Shown: positions 1 to 26,630, counted from the stretch's first letter. The stretch: DNA of 64,000 bases from Centroberyx gerrardi (GCF_048128805.1 NC_136008.1:14909572-14973571), one strand, 5' to 3'. The notes: generated from the letters alone by a model not told the origin. Numbers and translations: made by a program.

Positions 1-918
1 CAGTTGAGATTCTGAACACTTTCACGAAGCTGTGAGCTTACAGGCAGGCTAAATTTGTTTGAGGTCAACTGGGTTGCAGCGAAGCCATTTGAAATTAAAC
101 CAGTAAGACAGCAAAGATTTCTGCTGAGCTGGCACTCTATCATGGGAAGTTTTGAGTTGCCATGGAAACTACCATTGCTGATCATTTGGCTCAGCGCTGC
201 CACCCCCTCTCTCTCTCTCTCTCCTGCTATTTCCATCTATTCCCATCACTAGCTATCTATAAAACTAGAGAAAAAAAACAAGAGGAGAGCAAGCGAGAGT
301 GCTTGAGAGATGGTTAAGATGGAGAGCAGAGACAGATGCTCTAGCTGTCCTCAGGGGAAATGTCTCTTTCTCTCTCGATTCCTCGGGGATGCAATCAGAG
401 CAGGAGGCAGAGGGTATCATTAGCCTCGTCCTTTTTAATTGCACTCTCCCTCTCTGCCCTTTGTTATTCTCTGTTTGTTTCTGTTTCCCAGTCTCCCTTT
501 CCCTTCTCTCAGCCTCCCCTTTGTTTCGTTTCCTTTGCTTTCCTTGATTTCTCCATCTTCCTCTGTCTCTGCAGTACTGGTCCTCTCCTTCAAGGTTGAG
601 GGCAGCACTGAGACAGCAGGAGAAATCTGCTGACATCATCTCTCAGGATCCAGTCATAGCCTGGCTGGGAGAGAAGGAGGGGGAACAGAGGAGGGAGAAA
701 TAGAGAGAGAGAGAGAGAGAGAGAGATATACGGGGGAAGGAGGGGAGGAGGGAAGCAGGAGTGAGAGAGAATACCGCAGCTCTCTCTCAGATTCTACACA
801 CACACACAGACACACGCACAGATGAACTGAATCATGGGACTTTAAAAACACACCCCCACAACAGCAGCATCACCACTGTTCTGCACCACAGATAGAGACC
901 AACGCACACTCTCTGCTC

Positions 919-962
<44 letters not shown>

Positions 963-1050
963 CTGTCTCATACACAAACACACATACAGACTGACACGTG
1001 CTGCAGGGAAGGATCTGACTGTTGGGTCGCTGAGCATTCAGGTCCCCCCT

Positions 1051-1094
<44 letters not shown>

Positions 1095-1162
1095 CCCTCT
1101 CCTTGTTCACCTTGGCTGTTCCGGCTGTGTGGTTTATTGTTGCGTCAGAGCCAGAGAGAAGC
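1..1162 (+). other. Upstream and 5' untranslated region of naca
   Basis: This stretch has no convincing coding sequence. It is dominated by purine/pyrimidine simple repeats: GA-rich DNA at 701-727 and (CT)n at 923-958 and 1058-1091. The last two lie 70-240 bases before the naca start codon, so the first exon and proximal promoter of naca must lie in or around GAGA/CT-rich DNA. The short reading frames here are low-complexity Ser/Leu or Arg/Glu strings and are not genes. The transcription start cannot be fixed from sequence alone. Confidence 0.6.
257..264 (+). promoter_or_regulatory. TATA-like / MEF2-like motif upstream of naca
   Basis: CTATAAAA sits in the context CTATAAAACTAG, which fits a TATA box and is one base from the MEF2 consensus CTA(A/T)4TAG. 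It lies about 900 bases before the naca start codon. A MEF2-type site would suit a muscle isoform, but a motif this short occurs by chance and no start site has been shown, so this is only a candidate. Confidence 0.2.
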
Positions 1163-14443
<13,281 letters not shown>

Positions 14444-14540
14444 GCGGTGAGAATTTGAATCCTGACCCCCCCAGCCTCTCAAGCCTAAACGTCACTGACT
14501 CTTCTGTATCGCTGCTATGTTGCATCCCCAGTACCTGCTA

Positions 14541-14546
14541 AATAAA
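14541..14546 (+). terminator. naca polyadenylation signal
   Basis: A canonical AATAAA lies 98 bases after the naca stop codon, followed by GT-rich DNA (about 14,547-14,572). A 3' untranslated region this short is usual for highly expressed translation-related genes. Confidence 0.8.
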
Positions 14547-14559
14547 GTCTGTTAGAACA

Positions 14560-15873
14560 TGTCAGAGTGGGCTGTGACTGCTCATGAACTGCACCCTAAA
14601 AATCACAAAAGTTTTGGTATTGATTATTTTAACAGCACATTAAGTTAGCTGACTCGCCCCAACATTCTGCAACTTCAGGAGGCCGATATGAAACATTTTC
14701 CTAATCCCAATCTCAGAATCAATTGCAAATGTGAAAACAGTTTAGAATGGGGATTCATTGCAAAATACTACACTGACTGAACAGTCGCGTTGTTATTAAT
14801 TAAAAGTGCAGTGAACAAACAAAAGGTGAACGTTTCGGTCATCAGAACATCTTCAGCACCATACAAAGACTCACTGTACCATGACCTATTTATAAACTCC
14901 TCCAGAATCAGTGTGAGCCAATCAGAGAAGGTAGTGGCAAACAATCAGTCCATCACCAAGACTGAGGCCATAGGAAATCTAAACAATTGCATGAATACAG
15001 ACAGTCATCAGGTATAATTTGACATGAGACTCCAGAAATACATTGCAGCATATCCAGACAGAGCCCTGCAAGAAGGGACATGAAAGTCACAAAAAGGTTA
15101 CTGAAAGATTATTTTACAAGAAACAGGCAAGAGATAATTCTTCATTAAGACCATTTGGATGTAGAGTTTTCATGTAGAAAATGTTATGTAATAACATAAC
15201 AGTCATTTATTTTCACAAAGCAATACTTTCAACAATTATTGCATTTTACATGAATGTAAATTCTGGAAGTTATGTCGATGCCATTACGCTAATGTGTGAT
15301 TCGTGTGATGCTATGACATCCTGTTCATGCACAGGCCAGCCAGGGATCGGATGTTATTAGGCAGAGCAAAAATGATGTCCTGATTTGCTAGTCAGGGCTT
15401 TTTAGAAACAATGCACCCAGACTGCACTGTAATATTAAAATTACATTTAATTGCTTTCATTATTCTTGCAGATGCTATCTGCAGCTGTTAAAGAAAAACC
15501 TTGCGGTGCCAAAATCTGTTTTGGGACCCCCAAGATCTAAGCGAGTCCCACAATTATGCGGACCTCTAATTGCCTTTTTGGAAAAAAATACCCTGATGCT
15601 CATTACTCAATACTTTACAATACAACTGCTTACATCATCTAAAATATTATTACTTTAGGTAGCTAATAAGACCATATTTCATGGTGAGTTTCACTTTGTT
15701 GCCAGCAAACATTTTGCCTGAGCAGATGTCCCATTTTTCAAAAAAGTGGAGGTGTCATTGTGGAATGAAACTCTTATTTTCTTTTGTTTTTCACTCTTTG
15801 ATGATTTCACATGATAATGATGGCACTAGCATCCATGGATGGATACCAAATGCATTTGTGACAAACAATCACC
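14560..15873. other. naca-glipr2 convergent intergenic region
   Basis: AT-rich DNA lies between the naca poly(A) signal and the probable glipr2 poly(A) signal. Only short chance reading frames were seen. No repeat family was recognised. Confidence 0.5.
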
Positions 15874-15879
15874 TTTATT
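15874..15879 (-). terminator. Candidate glipr2 polyadenylation signal
   Basis: TTTATT on the + strand is AATAAA on the - strand, about 545 bases beyond the glipr2 stop codon. It is the best canonical signal seen in this stretch, but transcript ends are not shown by sequence. Confidence 0.45.
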
Positions 15880-16423
15880 GTACAAAATTGGTTAGAATAC
15901 AAAACACACACCTGGAAATGCAGTAAAAAGGGGTTCTGCTTTGAAAAGTGATGGCAATAACAACACATACCTAGCATGCTGAATCACTGGATTTACAAGC
16001 AATGATTCCACACGTAAATGACCTGCCACTTCCACTGAATTAGTTCCCATTCCTACACAAATACAGATGCAAGACGATGAAGTATTTCAGTTTGTGAAAA
16101 ATGTATTAGCATTCATGAAATGTATAGATCAGTGTCACAAGGTAAATAACCATCAAGACTTATACAATCCAATGTAGGATTGGCTTTGTTAGCAGTGTCA
16201 AACAGTAGTGCTACTTTCATTCAATATCATTCACGGGTCCCTTTCAAATCATAAACATGGGATTTCAAGCCAAAGTGCAATTCCTCTTTCAAATCCATAG
16301 GCAAGAAGTGGTGCTCTCCTGAGTATTATCTCTAGTAGTGCAGGCAGATAACTTCAAAGTCTTTTGGAAAATGGAATAAATGTCTTTGGGCTTGACTCAA
16401 GTCTTGTGGGGGTCTCGACATCT

Positions 16424-16684
16424 TTAGGAGGCAGATGCAGTGCTTTTAGCTGGGAGGACGTTGTTCTCAAAGTGTCCCTGGTTGGTGATATTCCCAGCTG
16501 GGAAATACCTGGCCACCACAAAGGAAGAACCGTCTGATGCGACGGCCTTACCGACACCCAACTTGTTAGTGCTCTTCCACACCATCGCTGTGAAATGGCC
16601 TAGATGGTGAGTGAAAAGAGAGATAATATAGACAAAGAAGTTGGAGGTAGAGGCAAGCAGATAAGACAGGGGAGGATGGAGTGA

Positions 16685-16730
<46 letters not shown>

Positions 16731-17981
16731 CTGTTAGGTTGAATATGTGAGTCCACCCACAGAACTCAGTTCCTCTAAATATTTACAGACGCAGGAATCT
16801 TAATTCCTCTCTTTGCCCTCACTCGGTTTCAAACTTCCCTTTTCTCGCTGTACACTTATTCCTTTTACCGCTCTACCCGGCAACATTATATGAGTCAGTG
16901 TGAATCAGCCGGACGAGTTGCTAAGAGTGATCTGGTTCACGTGTGATTAAGCTCAACAGGCTCCGGTCACACTCAGCGCAGATGCAATGGGAAAACACCT
17001 GGAGGAATCAGAGCAGACTGGATCTGACACGTGGGATTCGCAGTGATACAGAGGACTGTGACTTTCCCTCAGTTTCCCCATGGCTGATCACTGACTCACA
17101 CAGTCACACGCACTGACTGAGATGTGACATCAATGTGAAACTCCTGGCCCCACGCCTGGGTGAACGTGACACTGAGACAGAGGGAGCTGACAGAGGGGAA
17201 AGAGAAATTGACAGAAATATGTAGAGAGGTAAATAGAGAGAAAAGAGACAAGATGAGACATGATAAGAAGAGGTAAGAAGAGATGAGAGGGGAGGAGTGT
17301 TTGATATAATGTGTTGTTACAATGTGTAAAAAGAGAATGGCCACTGAAGTATGCAAGGAAGCAGGATGTACCTTGTGTGTGTGTGTGTGAGAAAGAGAGA
17401 GAGAGAGAGCATACATTACTGTACGCTGTTTCCAATATCTCACCAGTGCCAGAGGAGAATCCTGGGCGGTTGAAGTTGTACTGTTTCACTTCATCGTACC
17501 AGCGGTCTGCCACATCCTTTCCTGCACACAAGTCATATGTAGCGCATATTAATCACAATGCTAGCAATACCATGGTGTGCATTTTGGAGCTCGAGCAAAC
17601 TGCACCCGAATGCAACAAACCCCTTTAGTGCACATTTTACTTTCAAGACTACAACGTTGCACTCTGTGTGACCCAATGCTACACTATGTCTATAGGAGAG
17701 TTTTTAATGAATCGCACCATCTTGCAGCGACATATTTCTGCAGTGAGTCACTGTCTGTGAGCTCTCACACTGAGGACAGAGTGGGGGAAATAGATCCCAG
17801 CTGTTCACTTACTGGGCTGGACGGTCTGCATGGAGCATCGACTTTAAGCTCTAGCTAAACTAGCTTTGGAGGGACGCGTCCCATCAGATCCATCTCATCC
17901 TGATTATAGAGAATGTCATGTATATATGTACAGTATATATGTTATCAAGATTATCTGTCAGGAGGACCATAGTCAAACTCA

Positions 17982-18024
<43 letters not shown>

Positions 18025-19626
18025 GCTGGAAAAGGTCTGAGTCACTAGAATTCCATAATGGCCAATCAGCACATGGAATGATGTCACCATGGCAATAGCC
18101 CAGTTTGAGAGAATCAAAGCACTGTTCCCTCCATATGTAAGAGAGAGAGAGCTTTACACGGGCTTACATGGGTTTTATTTGATAGAATATACTGTATATA
18201 TTGTATGTCTATGTGTGTGTGTGTACCTGGTTGGTCATAGGAGGCCCATGCCAGGTTCTCTCCACAGCTCCCTCTACTGGACTCCACACTGTGCTTCAGG
18301 ATCCGCGTGCTGGCCAGACTTTCAGCATAGCTACAGAGAGAGAAACAGAAAGTTGTGGATGGGACTGCACTGGAGAGACTGCTTCTGTGAGAGCTACACC
18401 GCAACACCTCAGATGTAGGCTTTCTACATGCTTGCTGCACTGCTGCTGTGCTGTTGCTCCACCCCCAGACGAACTGTTTGAACAATCCTGAAATATTAGT
18501 GCAAGTTATATGGACCACTTTACTTTTAATGGTGGCTTTCAATTGATTCTTCAACCATGGTGTCCTCTAAACCAGAGGTTCTCAACCTTTTCGGCTTTTG
18601 AGCCCTTAAAATGAAACAATGCTTACTCACAACCCCCTGTCACAGGCTGCTATGTAGAGTGTCGAACAGTTCAACCAAATAATTATTTTCCCTTTTCAGG
18701 TTGTTTCATTTGAGTAATTATCAGAGGCTGGAAACTATTCAGTATTTCACAAGAATAAAATAGATGTGATAATAAATTTGTTTAATAGAAATATGGTATA
18801 TATAGTTAGCATATCTTATAGTAGCCTATAAGATATGCTAAACCACATGCTTTAATGGTTGATATCCTGTTGATCTGTTGATTTCCAAACCATTTAAAAA
18901 AAAAAAATGACACCTACTTTTACAAAAGGTGGCTTTGCTTATAAAATAGACATATTAGATCATGAAATCAATTGAGGAGTGAACATTTATTTTTCACAAC
19001 ATGGATAACATCATGCTTTGGAATGCCACCCTAAATTTCCAGATCAGGGATCTAATATCAAGGATGCGTGGTTGCTGCCGCACCATCAAACTTGCTCATG
19101 GAGATGGATTGAAGCTCCAATACGCAAGACAGCAGCTATCCTTCCTGACAGCACTAAACAACTTTGGATTCAGCCAGGAGAATAAATTATGTGCAATAAC
19201 TTCTGCGAGTTCATGGTAATAATGAATAGCATGAAAAATGTGGTGGAAATGTGGTGAGAAAACCAATTTATCAGTTCATAAAATTCATTTAAATGAAATT
19301 GAATATATTGGCAATTAGTGGCAACCAATTGTCAAGATAACCTATAATCACATTGAAAACACACTCACCACCCTTGATATTATATTATGTTTTGCAGTTA
19401 TTCAATTTGACAGGTTAGGCTTGAAACTGTCACTTTTATCCTGAGCAATTCGACAATGACTCTTATGCGTACTGCTTGCTAATTAGGCTGCTAATTTGAT
19501 CTGTGTGCGTTAACCCACCGGGCAGCGTCTCTGCTCAGCTTGCTGCTCAGCTTCAGAGGAGGCGCCTGGTGCTTCTTCCTGTACTCATTATGGCTCTGCA
19601 GCACCTCTTCAGCAAACTGCTTCGAG

Positions 19627-19677
<51 letters not shown>

Positions 19678-20290
19678 CAGAATTTGACGATGTGATGATG
19701 CAACCTGAAGATTCATACCTGACTGTTCTAGTTGCAAAATACAAGCCTGCCCCTACAGTCTGCCTGGCCTCAGACAGTGAGTGCCAGCTGGGTGATGGAT
19801 GATGGATGCGGAGTAGAAAACGTCATCCCCGTCATCCGCTCTCTCCTGCCTGGTGCCTATCACTCACTGGCCTTTTCATAAGTCCCACACTCTGCGCAGC
19901 ACTCACACAATAGGCTGATTCAAATAGTCACACACAAACACAAATACCACTGCTGTGTAGCAGCCTGCATGCACTCAGCCTGTTGCAAAATGAAACCTAA
20001 CTAAGAATCAGTAAAAGCAATTTTGAGAACTCACTGGAAGCACTATTAAAGTAATAGAAGAAAGGAAATTAGATTTACAATTTTGTATGTCCTCCCTCCC
20101 ATTCCACTTTTCAAAGACAGCCAAGTTCACAACCTACACACACACATGCACGCATGCATGCACGCACACGCACACGCACACGCACACACACACACACTGT
20201 TTCTGAGGGCAAAGTTCTAACTCAGGCCAAACTGATACAATCAAAGTTACAATCCTGGGAGTGCAGTTTCCACTTACCTGACTTTCCCAT
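16424..20290 (-). CDS. glipr2: Golgi-associated plant pathogenesis-related protein 1 (GAPR-1/GLIPR2), five exons
   Basis: This is a CAP-superfamily protein; mammalian GAPR-1 is myristoylated, sits on the cytosolic face of Golgi membranes and dampens autophagy through Beclin 1. Coding exons on the minus strand: 20290-20278, 19627-19519, 18330-18227, 17521-17444, 16599-16424 (TAA). Phases agree and give 159 residues (human 154). It starts MGKSAS, with Gly2 available for myristoylation, after a 13-base first coding exon. CAP signatures are [18 protein letters not shown] and GHFTAMVW. The four cavity residues of the family fall at their human positions: His54, Glu65, Glu86, His103. The C-terminus ends KSTASAS and differs from the shorter human tail. 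There is no signal peptide, as expected for this intracellular branch. The acceptor of exon 2 is the end of a long (CT)n run. It converges on naca. Identification is secure. Confidence 0.94.
16600..17443 (-). other. glipr2 intron 4
   Basis: The intron contains a (GA)n run at about 16,695-16,727. No other feature was recognised. Confidence 0.5.
17983..18145 (+). repeat. Dispersed repeat, copy 2 (with (GT)n head), in glipr2 intron 3
   Basis: This is the partner of 3961-4135: (GT)n, then the GGCCAATCAGCAC core and flanks in the same order and orientation. The match is high over about 45 bases and patchy beyond. One copy lies in a naca intron and the other in a glipr2 intron, about 14 kb apart. 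Confidence 0.55.
18331..19518 (-). other. glipr2 intron 2
   Basis: An AT-rich intron of about 1.2 kb holding the hAT-like fragment at 18,573. The remaining short reading frames have no recognisable product. Confidence 0.5.
18573..18670 (+). mobile_element. hAT-like transposon end (fragment)
   Basis: The phrase CAGAGGTTCTCAACCTTTT resembles the terminal repeat of hAT-Charlie type DNA transposons, which begin CAGNGGTTCTCAACC. The opposite end and an 8-base target duplication were not found, so it is an old fragment in glipr2 intron 2. Confidence 0.45.
19630..19670 (-). repeat. (GA/CT)n microsatellite abutting glipr2 exon 2
   Basis: On the minus strand this is about 20 CT units ending directly in the acceptor CAG of glipr2 exon 2 (first exon base 19627). 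The microsatellite is the polypyrimidine tract. Confidence 0.85.
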
Positions 20291-21322
20291 GGTGCTGACA
20301 CAGGAAGTCTTCTATAAGATCAGTAACAAGCGTGCCACTAGACGAAGGAAGCCTCTCCTCTGCTTGTTTGTTTCTGCCCTCTCTCTCTCTCTCTCTTCCT
20401 CTCTCTCTCTCCTCTCTCTCTCCCTCTCTCTCTCTCTCCTTCAGTGCTGTCTAACGCTGACGCTCTGAAACAGCTGCCAATGCTTTTATTTTGGTCGTTC
20501 CTTCTATTGCCCTCTCATTCTAACTTCAACTTTACGGCAATTCTGCAAACTTCCCCTTTAGCTCTTAACTACTAATCTGTGTGTAGTGACGCTTTACGTA
20601 ACACCTCTCTTTCTCAAGTCTTTGTCTCTTTCTAATCCTTCACCTCACTACAACCCACCCTGCCTGTCTCTCTCTATCTTTGTGGCTCAGACAAGCACAC
20701 ACCCACTTCTTCTCTTTACATTCCTACAAATGAAAGGGGAGCCCCTTCAGTCCTTGGTGTAATGACATCATCTCTGTGAGACACATGCCCATATATGGGA
20801 CTGAGATTCCTGTATTCTGTAGCTTGGTAGTCAGGGAGAATGCTGCTCTTAGCAACTGTAGCCGGGACAGTGGCTTTCCTCACAATGCACTGTCATGATG
20901 CAGCGCTGTGCCAGACAATGTAGCACTGAAGACAATGGCAAACTCTGAGACAGGCCGCTGAGTGCATACATGCTGCATGTGTGGCCCTTGAGCACTGAGT
21001 CACTGAGAAGGCCAAGCACTGTCAAATGACTGCTGTTTTTGAACTGAAGTATCTCTGCTTTCAAAATGTCCCTCCACTTTTTGTATAAGCCAGTGTTGAC
21101 ATTTTCAAAATCACATAAGGTAGTAGTTTGTATGCAGCCTTCAATTGTTGTTTTGTTAGCCTCGTCTTACACCCACAAAATGCATTGGCCTTTCCAGTGT
21201 TAACCCCAAATTGCTCTGATGGAGCTGCTCACTGTGTAATAGTAGAAAGCTTTAGCAAGACAAGTCCCAGGTGTGAATGTGAATTTATCCAACTTTTGCA
21301 GGATAAAGTTTATATATACATA

Positions 21323-21657
21323 CACTACCAGTCAAATGTTTGGACACATCTGATTGAATGTACTGTGTTTTTCATTATCTTAAAGCCATTTTGATCTAAA
21401 GGCTTATGCTTAAATGCTTGAAATATAAAGACAAATATAAATAGTGAAGTTGATGCCTATGTATGAAAAAAAAGCTTAAAATATAAGATAGTATCTTAAA
21501 ATATAAGATAGTTTTGATTTGTTTAACACTTTTTTGGTCACTGCATAATTCCATTTGTGTTATTTCATAGTTTTGATGTCTTTGCTATTATTTTAAAAAG
21601 TGGAAAGTAGTAAAAACAAAGAAAAATGTGGTGTGTCCAAACTTTTGACTGGTGGTG
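21323..21657 (+). mobile_element. Tc1/mariner-like MITE
   Basis: The element begins CACTACCAGTCAAATGTTTG and ends with the inverted form (CAAACTTTTGACTGGTGGTG). TA dinucleotides flank it on both sides (21321-21322 and 21658-21659), as expected for the Tc1/mariner superfamily. It is about 335 bases with no transposase frame, so it is non-autonomous. Such CACTACCAGTCAAA elements are common in fish genomes. Confidence 0.8.
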
Positions 21658-22119
21658 TAGTCACTCTGTAGTGTAGGTTACTCCTACAGTGTAGGAGTGT
21701 GTGTGGAGTGTGGATATAGGTATATAGAGCTCTTTCAAGTATCACTTGTAATGAGTTCATCTACCACATGGTGGGACTGTTAGCAAAGATATTGAAAGAG
21801 GAAGTGGTCGGACTATTAGTCACACTAAATGCATCCCATGACATCTTGGTTTAATAATATGAGTGGACATGATGGGATTCATGTGAGAAGTCAAGCCACT
21901 TGATTTCTCATTAGCTGGATAGTGCTATCTTAACAAATGGGTTTCCTCCTCGTGTCCTCTTGCCATCTGCGTAGTGATGGGGCTGGACAGCTGGAAGAAG
22001 ACATTTACATAGTGGTCTCAAGACACTGAGGCTCTACAGCCATACATCTTAATTCATACTAATTGAGATAGTGGTTGAGTGTGTGTGTGTTCTTGTGTGT
22101 GTGTATATGTATATGTATA

Positions 22120-22173
<54 letters not shown>

Positions 22174-24495
22174 AGGAGGGATGGTGTTGTGATTTATGGA
22201 GAGAGCCCCTTTTAGAGGGACAGTACAGACATTGATCCATGCAGATATTACATCATTTATCTCTGCGCATTGGCTATATCTGCTGTACTTATTGCTTGGC
22301 TCCCCTCCCTGTCAGCTGCGACATCCTTCCCTCTCTTTTCTTTTCCTCCCCATCACTCTCCCTCCCTCCCTCCCTCTCTCTCTCTCTCTTTCTCTCTCCG
22401 TCTCCCCTGCTCCTTCCCTCCCATCTGTGATTTTCATTTTTTGCTCACCTGAAACCCCAGATGAAAATCCTCCCACAGATCTATTATAAAAAGAAAGGAG
22501 CACCACATTCTTTCTGGGCCAGAAATAATTTCCCCCTCACATCCTGACTACAGTCGTGTGGATTTATGGCAACAGAAATGTGAAATAACTCTAACTGGGA
22601 CTGTAAGTGCACTTAGTCGCATATAATTCCTCTTTAGCGGTCCCAGGAGGAAGGTGAGGACTTTTTAATAACTCCTTCCATTCACCTCCATCCTCATTAA
22701 GTGGTCTAGTTGAATGGAGATGGAGAGATCTTACAGAGGGGGTGTTGAGAGGATTGATCTGAGCCGAGAGAAGGAGAAGTGAGGGGGCTGCACTTTTTTT
22801 TTCGAGGGAGTTGTTGGAAGCTCTCTCCAGAGTTCCGCTCCAGAATTTGACACATCAAGAAGCTTTTTATGATGTCATTAGCGCGGCTGTTCCACCGAGG
22901 ACAAATGATTCTGTGGGTTAAGAGGAGTTAATCACCTGCCAATCAAACCTCATCAAGCGGCCTCTACGGATGAGGCGCTGTACAAATCTCATCATATTTA
23001 CAGAGCATTCAATTAAGCAGATACAGGCAAGGAGAGACACGGAGAGAAGAAAGAATGACAGCGCAAGCAGAGGGGTGGGGAGGGTGGTGGTGGTGGTGGT
23101 GGGGTTATAAAGAAAGAAAGACAGAGATAGAGGGAGACAGAGACAGTAAGGAGAACTGGCTGACTCCTGTCTGACACTAAGCAGCAGAAATGTAATGTCT
23201 TAAAAGGCCATCGCAGTCAATAAAGTTCCTAATGTGCTTAAAGCAATTACTGTGTCCGGAGAGGAGCAGAGTGCATGTAGGATATTAACCTCAGTAACCC
23301 GCTCTATCTGGTCCATAATTAAATTATCCTCACATCCTCATTCTCATACGCACACACATACACACACAGACATGCAATCATGCACGTATGCATGTGCCGT
23401 ATGCGCACGCACACTCGAGAGAGAGAGTGCGAGTTGAATATCTGGATATATTCTGACCTGACAGGAAAAGAGAAAAGAGAGAAAAACGGGAGAATAGAGG
23501 TGAAGGGAAAAGATAGATGATGATGTGGGATCTCTGTGCTGGTAACAGTACAAGTCTTCTTTGACCTTGATATTGATCGATGTGTTATGATTTGATGGCT
23601 GTTCGGAAGACTGTCTTGTCTCTCAACATGGGTTTTCATGAATCCAACCTTGATATTCTCTTTTCAGACAAATGAGTCCTCTCTGACAGTGCCCGCTCTT
23701 GTCTCTTTCTCTCTTTCTTTCTCTAAAATTCCACTTGCACTTCTCCCATTTGTACATAATTCTCTTACATGCTGCACATGTGCGGGGAGACGCTGTATCC
23801 CTTGTTGACTCGGAGAGCTACTGCCTTTTCCTTTTACTCTCATTGCTTTGTCACTCAACATTGGGTACATATATATCATAGGTTAAATAGCTATGTTCAA
23901 GTAGTATAACTAATAAGCTCTTCAAGCTGGTTTAACAGCATTTAATAGTTGTCATGCCTAAATGCTATTTGCAGAGGCATGGAGAAATCTTGACATTATG
24001 CACGCTAATTATTGCTTCTGAAAATAACTAACCACCATTAACCATTATGCATGGGCCCCATTTGGGTCTTTCTCAGCATCTGGGACTGCTGTTGCGGTTG
24101 TACAGGGCAGCAAGTTAATTTTGTAATTCTGGAGTATGCCATTTTGTCTTACTTTGATGTTCTGTTTGTTTTGTTAAGTACTATGGGACTATCTGTTGAC
24201 CTTGCCTGGGTTTAGCCTGAGGGAGTGTTTTACTAAGTTGGGAATCCTAAGCCTCTGCTTCAGGTCAACATAAGACAAAGCTATCTATTTAATAAGAACT
24301 GTGAGTATGATTGTGCATGTGAATGTGTGTGTGTGCCTGCGTCTGTGTCTAGGTGTGCAGTGTTTGCCATGCTGAGGAGTACTCCATTGCTCTGGCGAGA
24401 CGATACAGGAGGATAGGCTGTCTGGAAAAAAGGTGTTAGCCCATCAGCAGACAGTCAACCACACACACACACACACACATACACACACACACACA

Positions 24496-24529
<34 letters not shown>

Positions 24530-26112
24530 AGAAGAAAATGCAGCCGTCAACTACTGACAGAGAGATGGGGAAAGGTAAGATATTATTTTTTGCCAGTGGG
24601 CACTGCCAGTCCGTAGCATTCAGTAGCATCCAGCAGTATGTGTGAATATCCAAGCACACACAACCTGCGCATGGATGTACATGTGGTATGCATTGTCTCG
24701 TAAACAATCTGTTAGTCTCCTTGTCTTGTTTTAAACTGTCATGATATCTCTGAACATAGTGTGAATAGTGTGAACTGAGTTTGTGCACTGAATTTAATCA
24801 AATTGACTGCTGCAAGAGTATAGTTTCAACCACACTACAGCCAAAAATAAGTGATTTTCAAAATTCAAATTTATTTTGCAGAAAATACATATCTCCTTGA
24901 GATATTTGAATGTCACACGGTAATGAATATTTAATGTGGAAATCAGTAATCTCTAAACTGACTTCTTTTTAAATATGCTTGCCCTGCATATTTTTGGAAA
25001 ATATTTCACGATGCCAACTGGTAGAAAAAAGTCTCTTTATCAATACGTGTAAAACTATGTATATTTTTCACCCAGCTGAGCCCTGCGACTGGACTTGTCC
25101 AGGGAATGAATGAATGCATGAATGAATGAATGACAGCTGATGTGCTAACAGCTTGCTGATGTTGTGTATGTTGGTCATATACACTTGAAATTGAATCTTA
25201 TCTGTGTGGAGGATTTGAGAGGATCTCTTATCTTATTGTGTTGGACTTGTCTAGCAGAACGATGGTTGAAGTTAAAGACACTTAGCCATGGCAGCTGGGT
25301 TAGGGTTAGGGTAATTTTCAACGAGAAATGTAACTATATGACTACTGTATGTGCTCCGACTGTGGATTCCTTGTTCAGCTAAAGGACACTATGGGTATAA
25401 TAGTGGTTGGATAAAGATGAGGTCAATATGTTGTTCGTGACAGCATTACAAATATATTTTCAATGTCAAGAGCACTGATACTATTCAACTGTAAAGCAGT
25501 AATTGTACAGTGTCCCTAGTAAGTGAATGTGTTGACACTGTGGCCCTCAGAGTGTGATTGCCCCAGTAACAAGCACAAGATTTACAGTTACACTGTGAAC
25601 ATGTTTGTCTACTGGGATGCAGAGCGAGTGAAAAAGGCATATTTGTGTTTTCCTTGAGAATCACAGCCAGTGTTTTAGTGAGGGATAAACCCACTGGACA
25701 GCTCAATAGGGAATGTCTGTACTGCTAATATCTATTTTATTTGCTCTCGCTGTGTTCTCTCTTTCTTTTTTGCAGTCATGGATCACAGAAGGCCAGGGAG
25801 AACAAACAAAAAAATGTAATATGGAGTGAAAATGCATGACCGTAGCCTTGGGGGGTAGAGAGACAGCGGGGAAAGGACCATTTTTTTGTATGTGTGTATG
25901 TGTGTGCGTGTGCACATGTGCATGTGCCAGAGACAAAAAGAGAGGGACCGTTTCTCTCAGAGCCAAAATGAGGTTGGCGAATTGGATAGAAGACTTTCGT
26001 TCCCCCCAAATGAAAGTGGTTCTCTCATATTCGCAGGAGGACATATGGGGTGTGAAGAAAAGCCATCGGATGAAGGCAGCGAGAGAGGATTCCTTGCAAG
26101 CCTGAAAAGATG

Positions 26113-26334
26113 ACAAGAAAAAACTGAAACCGAGTTAAGGGGGAATCAGTCGGAGAGATTGCTTGGGAAACCTAGGGGCCCGCTCCACTGTAAACTTTAA
26201 TGAAGAAATTTCCAGAGTCGCTCCTATGGGAGTGACTGCCAGTGTTTCAACCATGTAAACAAAACGCAGGGATTCTGTCAAACGCTGATGGGCTGCACAG
26301 CATGCTCTAACAATACTACAGTACAGTGCTATAT
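26113..26334 (-). repeat. Two-copy interspersed repeat, copy A (minus orientation)
   Basis: About 220 bases match 39,694-39,915 in inverted orientation with only a few differences; both contain the shared core beginning GAGCATGCTGTGCAGCCCAT. Both also share a short open frame of about 60 codons, but that follows simply from high identity. No terminal inverted repeat or poly(A) tail was obvious and the family was not recognised. Confidence 0.8.
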
Positions 26335-26630
26335 TCAATGCCCACCACACCACAATGTATCACTGTGAATGTGCTGATACACTCAAGCTCACGCACACAC
26401 AGATATACACGCGCGTGCACACACACACATACACTGACAGACACAGACACATTCACACATATACACACACACGACAAGGTGGTAGACAGTCGGGGTGGAG
26501 ATAGATGGGGGAGGTAAATAGGGGTGTCATGGCAGTGTGATGGAATGAGGCAGAGGAGAATTCATCCTGTGTTTCCTCTAGCCTCTGTCCCCCTGCTGAC
26601 AGCATCCTGAAATAGGGCCCACTGTGTCTG

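Noticed and set aside
25299-25312. Telomere-like TTAGGG repeats
   Set aside because: Only two full TTAGGG units plus a partial one occur, with unrelated flanks; too short to be a fusion point or interstitial telomere.
26113-26334. A conserved small protein shared by 26,113-26,334 and 39,694-39,915
   Set aside because: The shared frame follows from near-identity of the DNA. The copies lie in a desert and in an intron, with no promoter or known domain.
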